From contig JACEFZ010012625.1 of assembly GCA_014155875.1 (NCBI GenBank), forward strand, positions 183,136 through 247,135: a stretch of DNA of 64,000 bases, in the 5' to 3' direction. Below, one piece after another: positions 1 through 10,611 of this stretch (position 1 is the first letter of the stretch; every line of letters starts with the position of its first letter). This stretch comes from Cepaea nemoralis (taxonomy: Eukaryota > Mollusca > Gastropoda > Stylommatophora > Helicidae). Made by a program: the position numbers and the translations under genes. The notes under the pieces are model-generated. The model did not search any database and was not told where the DNA came from. It saw only the letters and a list, made by a program, of their open reading frames with translations.

Positions 1-290
1 AGTGATCAATTCTAGAGAAATTAACACTAGAGACCTCTCTCAATAGTTTACATTCAAGTAAATTAACATAATCAGTGTAGTTTGCAAATTAATCATTAAA
101 ATAATATTTTTTTTAAAAATAAAGCCAGTTATTTCCCTTGCGTATTTTGGAAATAGTTGTGTACCTTGATACCGGCAACATGGGGCATGTCATCTGTGCT
201 TAGTGTAATATCACAGTAACCGATTAACACCCGGTAATAAAATTTTGGAATTTAGCGGTTATAAATGACGCTAAATCGATTTAGTACATC
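1..290. other. AT-rich flank, no gene seen
   Basis: AT-rich sequence with no convincing coding frame, RNA gene or repeat of its own. It runs directly into the ~225-bp tandem repeat. Confidence 0.5.
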
Positions 291-1018
291 GCCGAAGGTG
301 TATACAAATATTGTAAGGTACTTTGCTTGGGTGCTGATTATGAAAAAAATACGAAAATACGGGAAATGTGAACGGAAAATCAACAAATAGTATCAGAAAT
401 TGTACATATCGAAATGAAAAGATATCCGAGGAATTGCGTGAAGTTTGACAAAGCGGCTTTTATTTTGATGTAGTCTCGCAAAAATTTGTAAAACATCAAG
501 CTGCTAGCAAACCATCGAAGGTGTAAACAAATATCGCAATGTACTATGCTTAGGTGCTGATTATGTAAAAAAAAATACGACAAGACCGGAAATGTGAACA
601 GAAAATCAACAAATAGTGTCAGAAATTGTACATATGAAATTAAAAGAAATCTGAGGAAATGCGTGAAGTTTGACAAAGCGGCTTTTATTTTGATGCAGTC
701 TCCCAAAATTTGTAAAATATCATGCTCCTAGAAAATCGCCGAAGGTGTAAACAAATATTGTAAGGTACTTTGCTTGGGTGCTGATTATGTAAAAAAAAAA
801 AAAATACGACAAGACCGGAAATGTGAACAGAAAATCAACACATAGAGTCAGAAATTGTACATATCAAAATGAAAAGATATCCGAGGTAAATGCGTGCATT
901 TTGACAAAGCGGCTTTTATTTTGATGTAGTCTCGCAAAACTTTGTAAAACATCATGCTGCTAGCAAACCGCCGAAGGTGTAAACAAATATTGCAAGGCAC
1001 TATGCTGGGGTGCTGATT
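291..1018. repeat. Tandem repeat, unit ~223-232 bp, about 3.2 copies
   Basis: The phrase GCCGAAGGTGTAAACAAATA or a close variant starts near 291, 514, 738 and 970, giving periods of about 223, 224 and 232 bp. Each unit contains an A-run, the words GAAATGTGAACAGAAAATCA and AGAAATTGTACATAT, and CGGCTTTTATTTTGATG. Copies differ by scattered substitutions and by A-run length. The last copy is cut off at ~1018 where Tc1-like sequence begins. A minus-strand frame at 380-706 lies wholly inside the repeat and is not taken as a gene. Confidence 0.9.
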
Positions 1019-1560
1019 AGTCGGTTCTGGCTATGCCGGTCCGTATGAACAGGACCTCTGTAAGGTCTTATAGCCCAAAGACTAGAGTCGGACAGCCGGT
1101 ACCTGGCCGTTTGATCTGACATTCGACGAGCTCCTGGCTTTGATTAGACTGTGGAGGACGCAGATGCAAATCGATTCCTAAGGTGTCGCAGCCGTATGAA
1201 GCGGTCTTCGGCAGCGGTTGTGATTCTGGGTCTTCCACTGCGCGGCCGTTCTGCCACTGAGCCAGTTTCTTGAAATCGCCTCTAAAGGCGACTAATTGTG
1301 CTTCTAACCACATTAAATTCTCTGGCTACTACACTTTGTGAGTGTCCAGTCTGTAAACGTCCAATGATGATGACAGTCGTTGCTCTGTAGTGAGAGGAGC
1401 AAACCTTGCGCATTGAATTTTCAAATGAATTTATTCGAGGAGCGTCAATATTTTATAGGCATCAAATAATATAGTCAGAGAGTTTTGTGTTCAGTAAGTT
1501 TCACGAGATTATCATGAACATGTCATGAGTTATTGTCAAAAATGTTGTTTTGACCTTGAC
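1019..1560 (-). mobile_element. Tc1-like transposon remnant (copy 1)
   Basis: The minus strand from about 1313 to 1019 encodes a decayed piece of Tc1/mariner-superfamily transposase. The clearest part is the second helix-turn-helix/linker segment, read as RGPVHTDRHSQNRL at about 1060-1019. It is preceded by LAQWQNGRA and a frame-broken middle. No catalytic DDE region is present, so it cannot encode an active enzyme. Sequence to ~1560 is shared with a second copy at 63478-64000 in the same orientation, so the repeat extends past the coding part. Terminal inverted repeats were not identified. Confidence 0.75.
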
Positions 1561-2257
1561 CTCACCACTCATGATGTGAGTACAATTCACGTAACCACGA
1601 GAAGTTAATAACCAGATTGACACGTCGATACGTTGACTGATGTCCAATCAGCGAATATCTTTTATAAAAGTAAAAGCGTATCTTTTTTCTTTAAACAGTA
1701 TATAAATTGAAGTGTGATATCACCTACGCTTGATTCGCTGCAGTTGTGATTCGGATTGACATTTGGTCCACGTACACACCGTGAGGGTAACTACGCAACT
1801 GCTTGTGTTGAGTCGACTTCGAAAGTAAAACTGAAAGTAAATCTAACATACATATATACTTGACTTCACCAATTTCAACATACAGTCTACATATATACTT
1901 TCTAAGCAGGATGTAAATTATCCTTAATAATGTTATTGTACGTCTGGTAGAAGTTTCTTTCAGATATGCGCTTTTTTCATATCGTTTAAGTTTATCAACT
2001 GTCAAAATTATGATAATACAACGAGTTTAACTATTTGAGTAACACAACATTGACTGTTGTAAACTGACAATATATTCTATGAATATGTAAGTATATTCAG
2101 AAATAGTATCTATCCATTGTTCTCTTAAAATATAAGTATATTCAGAAATAGTATGTTTTCATTGTTCTCAACAAATAATGTACTTTCTGAATCAACAAAA
2201 ACATGAAGTGGAATCGGTAAGCTGTACTAGAACACGATCACTAGTGACAAAATGGGT
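1561..2257. other. No gene recognised
   Basis: AT-rich sequence with two short related stretches (TAAGTATATTCAGAAATAGT near 2090 and 2130). A 93-codon minus frame (1724-2005) resembles nothing I recognise and has no supporting features. Confidence 0.4.
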
Positions 2258-2281
2258 GTTGCGGCTAAAGCCTTCATCAGC
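2258..2281 (-). ncRNA. Hammerhead-ribozyme-like core motif (one core mismatch)
   Basis: Read on the minus strand, the motif is CTGATGA, then a GGC-TTTA-GCC hairpin that would be stem II, then GCAAC where the catalytic core expects GAAAC. The A-to-C change would be expected to abolish self-cleavage, so this is a motif relic or variant. It abuts the 40-bp satellite. A near-identical motif lies at 44189-44213. Hammerhead cores are known in Penelope-like elements, retrozymes and some satellites; assignment to any of these is inference. Confidence 0.4.
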
Positions 2282-4640
2282 ACACAAACAACAATCATGC
2301 ACTGATACAACTACCTAAAACACACAAACAACAAACATGCACTGATACAACTACCTAAAACATACAAACAACAAACATGCATTGATACAACTACCTAAAA
2401 CATACAAACAACAAACATGCATTGATACAACTACCTAAAACATACAAACAACAAACAGACACTGATACAACTACCTAAAACATACAAACAACAAACATGC
2501 ATTGATACAACTACCTAAAACATACAAACAACAAACATGCACTTGATACAACTACCTAAAACATACAAACAACAAACATGCATTGATACAACTACATAAA
2601 ACATACAAACAACAAACATGCATTGATACAACTACCTATAACATACAAACAACAAACATGCATTGATACAACTACCTAAAACATACAAACAACAAACATG
2701 CATTGATACAACTACCTAAAACATACAAACAACAAACATGCATTGATACAACTACCTAAAACATACAAACAACAAACATGCATTGATACAACTACCTAAT
2801 ACATACAAACAACAAACATGCACTGATACAACTACTTAAAACATACAAACAACAAACATGCACTGATACAACTACCTAAAACATACAAACAACAAACATG
2901 CATTGATACAACTACATAAAACATACAAACAACAAACATGCATTGATACAACTTCCTAAAACATAAAAACAACAAACATGCACTGATACAACTACCTAAT
3001 TCATACAAACAACAAACAGACACTGATACAACTACCTAAAACATACAAACAACAAACATGCATTGATACAACTACCTAAAACATACAAACAACAAACATG
3101 CATTGATACAACTACCTAAAACATACAAACAACAAACATGCATTGATACAACTACCTAAAACATACAAACAACAAACATGGACTGATACAACTACCTAAA
3201 ACATACAAACAACAAATATGCATTGATACAACTACCTAAAACATACAAACAACAAACATGCACTGATACAACTACCTAAAACATACAAACAACAAACATG
3301 CATTGATACAACTACCTAAAACATACAAACAACAAACATGCATTGATACAACTACATAAAACATACAAACAACAAACATGCATTGATACAACTAACTAAA
3401 ACATACAAACAACAAACATGCACTGATACAACTACTTAAAACATACAAACAACAAACATGCACTGATACAACTACCTAAAACATACAAACAACAAACATG
3501 CATTGATACAACTACATAAAACATACAAACAACAAACATGCATCGATACAACTTCCTAAAACATACAAACAACAAACATGCACTGATACAACTACCTAAT
3601 TCATACAAACAACAAACAGACACTGATACAACTACCTAAAACATACAAACAACAAACATGCATTGATACAACTACCTAAAACATACAAACAACAAACATG
3701 CATTGATACAACTACCTAAAACATGCAAACAACAAACATGCATTGATACAACTACCTAAAACATACAAACAACAAACATGGACTGATACAACTACCTAAA
3801 ACATACAAACAACAAATATGCATTGATACAACTACCTAAAACATACAAACAACAAACATGCACTGATACAACTACCTAAAACATACAAACAACAAACATG
3901 CATTGATACAACTACATAAAACATACAAACAACAAACATGCATTGATACAACTACCTAAAACATACAAACAACAAACATGCATTGATACAACTACATAAA
4001 ACATACAAACAACAAACATGCACTGACACAACTACCTAAAACATACAAACAACAAACATGCATTGATACAACTACCTAAAACATACAAACAACAAACATG
4101 CATTGATACAACTACCTAAAACATACAAACAACAAACATGCACTGATACAACTACCTAAAACATACAAACAACAAACATGCACTGATACAACTACCTAAA
4201 ACATACAAACAACAAACATGCATTGATACAACTACCTAAAACATACAAACAACAAACATGCACTGATACAACTACCTAAAACATGCAAACAACAAACATG
4301 CATTGATACAACTACATAAAACACACAAACAACAAACAGACACTGATAAAACTACCTAAAACACACAAACAACAAACAGACACTGATACAACGACATAAA
4401 ACACACAAACAACAAACAGACACTGATACAACTACCTAAAACACACAAACAACAAACAGACACTGATACAACTCCCTAAAACATACAAACAACAAACAGA
4501 CACTGATACAACTACCTAAAACATACAAACAACAAACACATACTGACACAACTACCTAAATCATACAAACAACAAACAGACACTGATGCAACTACCTAAT
4601 ACATACAAACAGCAAACATGCAGTGATACAAAGACATGAA
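2282..4640. repeat. 40-bp satellite array, about 58 copies
   Basis: The unit ACATACAAACAACAAACATG followed by CATTGATACAACTACCTAAA (40 bp) repeats almost without length change for 2.36 kb. Variants include CACTGATACA for CATTGATACA, AACAAACAGACA for AACAAACATGCA, and ACATAAA for ACCTAAA. AGACAC-type units concentrate at the 4320-4600 end and edge units are the most divergent. The block at 2821-3300 recurs at 3421-3900 with only a few differences, which is a 600-bp (15-unit) higher-order period. Minus frames at 2832 and 3432 are by-products. Confidence 0.97.
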
Positions 4641-4902
4641 AAACACTCTACAAGAAAATCTACATAAAGCTGTTTCCTTGTTATGATCTTGACAAACCTC
4701 GTTGCTAATAAATGGAAATGAGTGCTGGACAGGAATCATAAACGGTACTGGAAAAAGCACCCGGGCGATTGAGAAGTGCATCTCCATGGCCATAAACCCG
4801 ATGAAGAGAATATCCCAAATATATAACCTCGTGGCAGAGCACGTGAAACACAGCTTGTTGACATCTCCATACAGTGTGTCTTCAAATGGGATAAAGTTTA
4901 AG
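4641..4902. other. Unassigned sequence between satellite and SINE
   Basis: Open frames exist on both strands here (4596-4946 minus, 4702-4905 plus). Neither shows a recognisable domain, and both run into repeat sequence. It may be an unidentified transposon fragment. Confidence 0.35.
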
Positions 4903-5155
4903 TGACTCGCATATCCTTGACATGACGTCGCAGTCAGCCCTAGCATTTTTTGACTGTTTGCGATTTCTTGGCAACTTTACGTTCAGTAGTTAGACAATGC
5001 TTTCTTAACGACCGGCACTCATATACCATTTTGTGAAAACCAATGCAAAGCGGTCTTCTGCCTAATCGCCCGCAGTTGTGTTTCGAACGCGGTATGTGGG
5101 AATATGAGTTGAGTCCGTAACCTCTTCGCCACAGACCCGTTAATGTGACAAGGTT
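4903..5155 (-). mobile_element. tRNA-derived SINE, family A
   Basis: Read on the minus strand, a tRNA-like head holds an exact RNA polymerase III A box, TGGCGAAGAGG (5121-5131), and an exact B box, GTTCGAAAC (5080-5088). A conserved body follows that includes the complement of CTTTCTTAACGACCGGCACT. The tail end lies near 4905 (complement of GCATATCCTTGACATGACG). Related copies lie at 10388, 11203, 21086, 25406, 27950, 28186 and 49958. Confidence 0.85.
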
Positions 5156-5194
5156 CGACCAAGATAGCTTCATCGGTTCTGTATGTTGAAAGTT

Positions 5195-5918
5195 CTACAA
5201 CAAATTGTTTCACCTGTTCTGTATGTTTCACCTGTTCTGTATGTTTCACCTGTTCTGTGTGTTTCACCTGTTCTGCGTTTTTCACCTGTTCTGTGTGTTT
5301 CACCTGTTCTGCATGTTGACACTCCAACAACAAATGGTTTCACCTGTTCTGTATATTTCACCTGTTCTATATGTTTCACCTGTTCTGTATGTTTCACCTG
5401 TTCTGTATTTTTCACCAATTCTGTATGTTTCACCTGTTCTGTATGTTTCACCTGCTCTGTATGTCCCACTTGTTCTTATGTTTCACCTGTTCTGTATGTT
5501 TCACCTGTTCTGTGTGTTTCAGCTGTTCTATATGTTTCACCTGCTTTGTATGTTTCACCTATTCTGTATGTTTCACCTGTTCTGTATGTTTCATCTGTTC
5601 TATATGTCTCAGCTGTTCTGGATGTTTCACCTGTTCTATATGTTTCACCTGTTCTATATCTTTTACCTGTTCTGTATGATTTCACCTGTTCTGTATGTTT
5701 CACACGTTCTGTATGTTTCACACGTTCTGTGTGTTTCGGCTGTTCTATGTTTCACTTGTTCTATATGTTTCAGCTGTTCTGTATGTTTCACCTGTTCTGT
5801 ATATTTCATCTGATCTGTATGTTTCACCTGTTCTGTATGTTTTATCTGTTCTGTATGTTTCACCTGTTCTATATGTTTCACCTGTTCTATATGTTTCACC
5901 TGTTCTGTATGTTGACAC
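5195..5918. repeat. 18-bp minisatellite, about 40 copies
   Basis: The unit TTCACCTGTTCTGTATGT repeats with point variants over ~720 bp. One non-repeat interruption at ~5318-5338 (ACTCCAACAACAAATGG) recurs after the array at ~5915-5935 (ACTCCTACAACAAATGG), so the interruption may mark an internal duplication of the array edge. The unit length is a multiple of three, so all frames stay open and produce spurious ORFs. Confidence 0.95.
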
Positions 5919-5962
5919 TCCTACAACAAATGGTTAGCTGTTATTTCATCAGTTCCACGGTG

Positions 5963-6175
5963 GAGGTCAGCATGGTCGAGTGGATACGAGCTGTCGCTCT
6001 TAAGCATCCGGTGTGCTAATGACGAGGTTTCCGGTTTAACATCTACACCGGTTAGATGGACTAAAATGTTGACATCTTGTCCTTGACTGGGGACGTAAAT
6101 CACAAGTGCCTCTGAAGTGGAGTTGGTTCGCCTGATGGCGAGCGACTCTGGCATTAGGGAAAATCGCACGCAAAA
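5963..6175 (+). mobile_element. tRNA-derived SINE, family D (copy 1)
   Basis: The tRNA-like head has an exact A box, TGGTCGAGTGG (5973-5983), and a weakened B box near 6031-6045. It shares CTTAAGCATCCGGTGTGCTA and the stretch GGACTAAAATGTTGACATCT with the minus-strand copy at 62050-62293. The boxed head resembles a tRNA with a long variable arm (Ser/Leu type), which is inference from spacing. Confidence 0.7.
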
Positions 6176-6690
6176 AGAATACAGTGAACTAAAAGGTAGC
6201 AGCAGGTGTATGGACTACACTTGAGTTGAATGCAAGCAAACTTTTAAAAAGCAAAGTACTACAGTCACATACATCAGTGTCTCCTATCTTTAGTTGATTA
6301 AACATGTGGCATTTCCTCTGCCTGTTGCTCCTGTGCAGAGTCTGAAGATTGCTACTTGTTCTGTTTGGTGGAGCTTGCAATATGCAGCTACCTTTCTGGT
6401 GGTCTAGGTTACTCTGATTCCCACTTGGTTCTATAATTGCTTCTTATGAACCACTTCGCCTCATCTTAGGGTGTGCCTACATCAGACTTAGATCGTCTTC
6501 CACCTTCTTTTGACTATCTTTTGGCCTTTTCATTTGCTAGTATATTGCATTGAAACCCCTGTTTGCTTCTTACTCATATACTTACATAACTTAGTGATAC
6601 AGTTTCACGTCATTTTGCCTAACTGATTCAACTTAAAACGAAAACAAAAACACAAACAAACCAATTCCCAAACGGGAGTCTACTGCGGGT
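6176..6690. other. No gene recognised
   Basis: Mixed sequence with a 63-codon minus frame (6189-6380) that shows no recognisable motif. An A/C-rich stretch (~6635-6665) precedes the 34-bp array. Confidence 0.4.
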
Positions 6691-6691
6691 G

Positions 6692-7092
6692 TGTGAAATG
6701 TTACAATCATCGCATTTTGCGGTAATGTGAAATGTTACAATCATCGCATTTTGCGGTAATGTGAAATGTTACAATCATCGCATTTTGCGGTAATGTGAAA
6801 TGTTACAATCATCGCATTTTGCGGTAATGTGAAATGTTACAATCATCGCATTTTGCGGCAATGTGAAATGTTACAATCATCGCATTTTGCGGTAATGTGA
6901 AACGTTACAATCATCGCATTTTGCGGTAATGTGAAATTTTACAATCATCGCATTTTGTGGGTGTGTGAAATGTTACAATCATCGCATTTTGCGGTAATGT
7001 GAAATATTACAATCATCGCATTTTGCGATAATGTGAAATGTTACAATCATCGCATTTTGCGGTAATGTGAAATGTTACATTCATCGCATTTT
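6692..7092. repeat. 34-bp tandem repeat, about 12 copies
   Basis: The unit is GTGAAATGTTACAATCATCG plus CATTTTGCGGTAAT (34 bp). Copies are nearly identical. Two units, at the start and at ~6960, read GTGTGTGAAATG, which suggests a two-block origin. Confidence 0.97.
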
Positions 7093-7214
7093 ATAAACCT
7101 GCGTGCCCGGAGACATATAGGACAATTCGATCCCTCCTGTTGCGAATGTACATTACGCTGACGTGTACAGCCTGGCAACCATCTGTATTGGCTGAAAGTC
7201 TGTAGTTTCAGAAA

Positions 7215-7510
7215 GCTGTTTTAATAATGTTTTCTTTCATACACCCTTCACTGTTTTTTGCCTATCTATAAGTAGTTTAGTTATGTTGCTTTCATAAGCC
7301 TTTTTACCTTTTCTATACAGACTGCTTTTAGATTGCAAGTAGTGTTTACGTAGATTGCTTTCATTCGCCTTTTACTGTCCATAGCATATCTGTAATATGG
7401 TTTACTATATTGCTTGCAAAAGCCTTTCACTGTTCCTTGCCTGTCTACAAGTAGTTTAGGTATGTTCCTTTCAAAAGCCTTTCTTTGTTTTTTTTGCCTA
7501 TCTATAAGTA
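7215..7510. repeat. Degenerate ~57-bp tandem repeat, left part
   Basis: Diverged units combine CATAAGCCTTTCACTGTTCC, GCCTATCTATAAGTAGTTTA and GTATGTTGCTTT at roughly 55-60-bp spacing. The array stops at ~7510, where mariner sequence begins, and resumes at ~8834. Confidence 0.8.
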
Positions 7511-8833
7511 TAAGGGTCGCTCATTTGAAACCCGTTCCTATGGCTTTATTACAAAAGCATGAAAGAAACATTAGCATATATGGTAGAATTAAACAAAGCA
7601 TTCATTTTGAATGAACTATGCACCATTGTTTGATCAGAAGAAGTCGCAGTAGGCATTCAGGCAAGCATCTCATTGCTTAGGTAGGTAGTGAATGCCGTCC
7701 GCAAAAAATGGATTGTGGTTGCTCACTGAACCAAGTGTTTACCGCGTTCATTACGTCTGCGTCCGTGTGAAATCGTTGCCCCTTTAGAGCTTTTATTCAG
7801 AGGTCCTAACAAATGAAAATCACATGGTGACAAATCAGGACTATAGGCTCGATGTTGCAGAATTTCCCACTTCTTCCTTGCTAATGCTTCCTGCACAATC
7901 TTTGCAACATGCGGACGAGCATTATCGTGCAACAAAATCACACCGCGAGAAAGCATGACGGGTCGTTTATTCTTGATGGCTTTTTGCAACCTGTCTAGTG
8001 TTTCCAAGTAGTGGGTAGAGTTGATGTTGACATGACGTTCTTTAAAGTAGGCCACCAATAGCCCTTTATGGCAAAAAAAAATACGCTCAGCATAACCTTA
8101 CTAGCGGAAACCTTTAGCTTGAATGTTTTGGCTTTTGGTGATCCAGCATGCTTCCATTGCATGCTCTCTCTTTTGTTGCTCGGCTCAAAGTGGTGACACC
8201 ATGACTCATCGCCTGCCACTATGTGGAAGAAGTAATGGAGCAAGTGGTTCAAACACCATTCCATGCGTTCCTCGTTTTGGTGGTCGGTCAACATCCGTGG
8301 TACCCACTGTGAACACACCTTCCGATATTGCAGTTTCTTACGAACGATCTTTTGAATTGTCCCAATTGACACATCAAATTCTTTCGCTAGCGAACGTATG
8401 CTTCGACAACGGTTCATCTGTACTGCTGCATCAATATTGGGGATTTTTATTTTTTTTCTGTTGCAACAATATGCGCTTGACCCGGCCGTCGAAAATCTGT
8501 CGTGAACTGACGTCCTTTCCGAAACATTCGTGTCCAGTCTGTCACTGTAGCCTTCGACACACTGTTGTTAACGTACGCTCCTGTATTCTTCAATGAATTT
8601 CCACTGGTCGACATCCTTCAAATGAAAGAAACTGAATCACCGCTCTTTGAGCTTCTTTGGTCGGATTTCGGATCAACACGGCCATTTTCTCAGCGGTCAG
8701 AAACAGAACCTATGCATCATGGGACGATAAGTACGTGCTCTTTTATTCCTTGGTCAGTACTTATCACTATGATATGATCATGTTCAACGTACGCAATTAC
8801 GCGCTGTGCGGCACGAGCGGATTTCAAGTTCAG
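7511..8833 (-). mobile_element. Mariner transposon inserted in the ~57-bp array
   Basis: Bounds are set by where the flanking repeat stops (after CTATAAGTA) and resumes (GTTCAGCTATG). This gives ~1.32 kb, the usual length of a complete mariner. The interior holds a minus-strand transposase remnant. I could not match clear terminal inverted repeats, so the ends are approximate within a few tens of bases. Confidence 0.75.
7723..8640 (-). pseudogene. Mariner-family transposase, frameshifted
   Basis: The encoded enzyme family cuts and pastes its own element at TA sites in the nucleus. All three catalytic aspartate contexts of the DD34D triad are visible: GDESW in the upstream frame (7995-8417), then HDNARPH and YSPDLSPCDFHLLGPL in the downstream frame (7723-8058). 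The N-terminal helix-turn-helix appears as RSIRSLAKEFDVSIGTIQKI. At least one frameshift near 8050-8090, in an A-rich run, splits the protein between motif 1 and motif 2, and the extreme N-terminus is scrambled. The catalytic residues therefore survive but no continuous protein can be made. Confidence 0.9.
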
Positions 8834-9620
8834 CTATGTTCCTTTCATAGCCTTTCACTGTTAGTAGCCGATTTATAAGTAGTTTAGCTATGTTCCCTTT
8901 ATAAGCCTACCAGTGTTAGTAGCCTCTCTATTAGTATTTTAGCAATGTTGCTTTCATAAGTCTTTCACAGGTCCTTGCCTATCTATAAGTAGTTTAGATA
9001 TGTTGCTTTAAAGACCTTTTACTGTTTCAAGCCTATCAACAATGTGACTAGCTATGTTGCTTTCTTAAGCCTTTCACTGTTAGTAGCCTATCTACAAGCA
9101 GTTTTAGTTAGGTTTTTTTTTCCATAAGCCTCTTGCTTTTGCCAGTCATTCTGCCGAACAAGAATTTTAGTGAGGCTCCTTCCATAAGTCTTATACTGTT
9201 CCTGGTGTGGTCAAAGAATGCTTGACGTTCCAGAAGGAGGATCTCCTGCTAGGCCTTACCAGCCATCTTAGAACTCGAAGGTCCAAATGTTCAACCCCAC
9301 TGGATGAAATAAATGGTCATCATCATTCTTGAAGGACAAACACCACTGTTCCGAGCCAATTTATAATTTTGGTTAGATCGCTTTCTTAAGCCTTTTTCTT
9401 TTCTTAACCTGCCTACTATCCATTTTACTTAAGTTGCTTACATAAGCCATTTTCCTTTTAACTTGTCTACTAACAGTTTTAGCTAGGTTGCTTTCATAAG
9501 CTTTTTACAGTTCCTAGCCTATTTACATGCAGTTTTAGTAAGGTCAATTTCATAAACTTTTTTTTCTTTTCTTAACTTGACTACTATCAGTTTCAGTTAC
9601 GTTGCTGTCATAAGCCTTTT
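8834..9620. repeat. Degenerate ~57-bp tandem repeat, right part
   Basis: Units with TTCATAAGCCTTTCACTGTT, AGTAGCC-type and AAGTAGTTTAGCTATGTTGC words continue after the mariner. They become more diverged toward 9360-9620 and are interrupted at ~9150-9360 by unrelated sequence. Confidence 0.75.
9195..9335 (+). mobile_element. Possible LINE 3'-end scrap
   Basis: A short open stretch reads LTSHLRTRRSKCSTP, resembling the degenerate C2H2-like end seen in some LINE proteins. It is followed by AATAAATGGTCATCATCATT, a tail-like end. It interrupts the ~57-bp array. The assignment rests on little sequence. Confidence 0.3.
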
Positions 9621-9621
9621 A

Positions 9622-9865
9622 TGACGATTCTTGTTCTAATCTCTAAAAGATACCTTCCATTAGATGTTATGACTGCTCAAGATAATTGCACTGTTTCACT
9701 TAATAATTTTTCCATTTTCCTGGGTGTTACACTATGCTATTTCTTTCTTCTTGGAGACAACCGTAATCTCTGTTTGTGTTTAAATTTAATTATACCACTA
9801 GTTAGTCACTGCGTACATTAATTAAATCCACTAAATGCTGCAGATCATGTTCCTTGAATCATGTT
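9622..9865 (-). mobile_element. RTE-like LINE fragment (reverse transcriptase 3' part)
   Basis: At nucleotide level this is a diverged copy of the minus-strand intact LINE at about 40560-40800. Shared words include GATTCTTGTTCTAATCTC and ATTTAATT with the same order and spacing. It is too short and broken to code. Confidence 0.75.
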
Positions 9866-10158
9866 AGTAGATGCAACATGTGTTTACGTACATTAATTTA
9901 AGTCGATCAGAGTTGTATAAGGTTGAATAATTGTATAGTTTGATATGTTTGTTTGTACTGAACTCACCACTTGAGGTTTAGAATTTTTTTTTTTTTTTTG
10001 CTCCTGTGATTAAGTTTCTTCAATTGAGTCTCCATGCTCTAAGGCTGTAATATTCTTATGTATGAGAGCAGAGGCAAAAGAAGGGCAGAATATCAGTTCA
10101 GAACTGCGTGCCCAATTCTTAACCGTTTAAAATAAAATAGTTCATTCGCATTCCATAT

Positions 10159-10162
<4 letters not shown>
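9866..10162. other. No gene; contains a shared tail-like segment
   Basis: Nothing coding was seen. The stretch around 10105-10140 (GCGTGCCCAATT, then an A/T-rich AAAATAAAATAG) is matched by 59650-59685 (GCGTGCCCAATT, then AAAATAAAG), suggesting the 3' ends of one dispersed element. Confidence 0.45.
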
Positions 10163-10217
<55 letters not shown>

Positions 10218-10265
10218 CGTGCATGCGTGCGTGCGTGCATGAGTGCATGCGTGCGTGCGTCCGTG
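10163..10265. repeat. (GT)n microsatellite grading into GTGC repeats
   Basis: About 25 GT units are followed by GCGTGCGTGCATGCGTGC-type sequence. Confidence 0.97.
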
Positions 10266-10387
10266 TGCCTGTGTTTTTATTTAATTTTTAAATTATTATT
10301 ATTTTGAGCAATCATCCGTTAAACCAAATTCACATGCTACTCAGTAAGAAATTCACTTATTCGGTTAACAATTAGTTGCATTTCCGG

Positions 10388-10585
10388 TACAGGAAGTCGC
10401 AATCAACCTCAACATTCTTGGATGTTTTTGATTTTCTAAGCATTTTTTTTTTTCCTTCAGTAGTTTGCCATTCCTTTCTTAACCACAGACGTTTATAGCA
10501 TCGAATGCAACGCTGTCTTGTTTCCAAATCATCGGTATATCGGAGGATTCTGTAACGCGTTTACAGTCCCTCGGCCACAGCGAAA
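10388..10585 (-). mobile_element. tRNA-derived SINE, family A, diverged
   Basis: It aligns with the other family A copies over TTCAGTAGTTTGCCATTCCT and the head end near 10560-10580 (CTCGGCCACAG). The Pol III boxes are degraded. Confidence 0.65.
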
Positions 10586-10611
10586 GCTACTTATTCGGAA
10601 CGGTTTTTAAT

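Noticed and set aside
2282..4640. CRISPR-like appearance of regular 40-bp repeats
   Set aside because: Units are contiguous with no unique spacers, and the context is eukaryotic.
5183..6019. 278-codon frame of SPVLYV repeats
   Set aside because: 18-bp minisatellite by-product; competing frames are open on both strands.
8123..8596. 157-codon plus frame opposite the mariner transposase
   Set aside because: Antisense shadow of the transposase coding strand.
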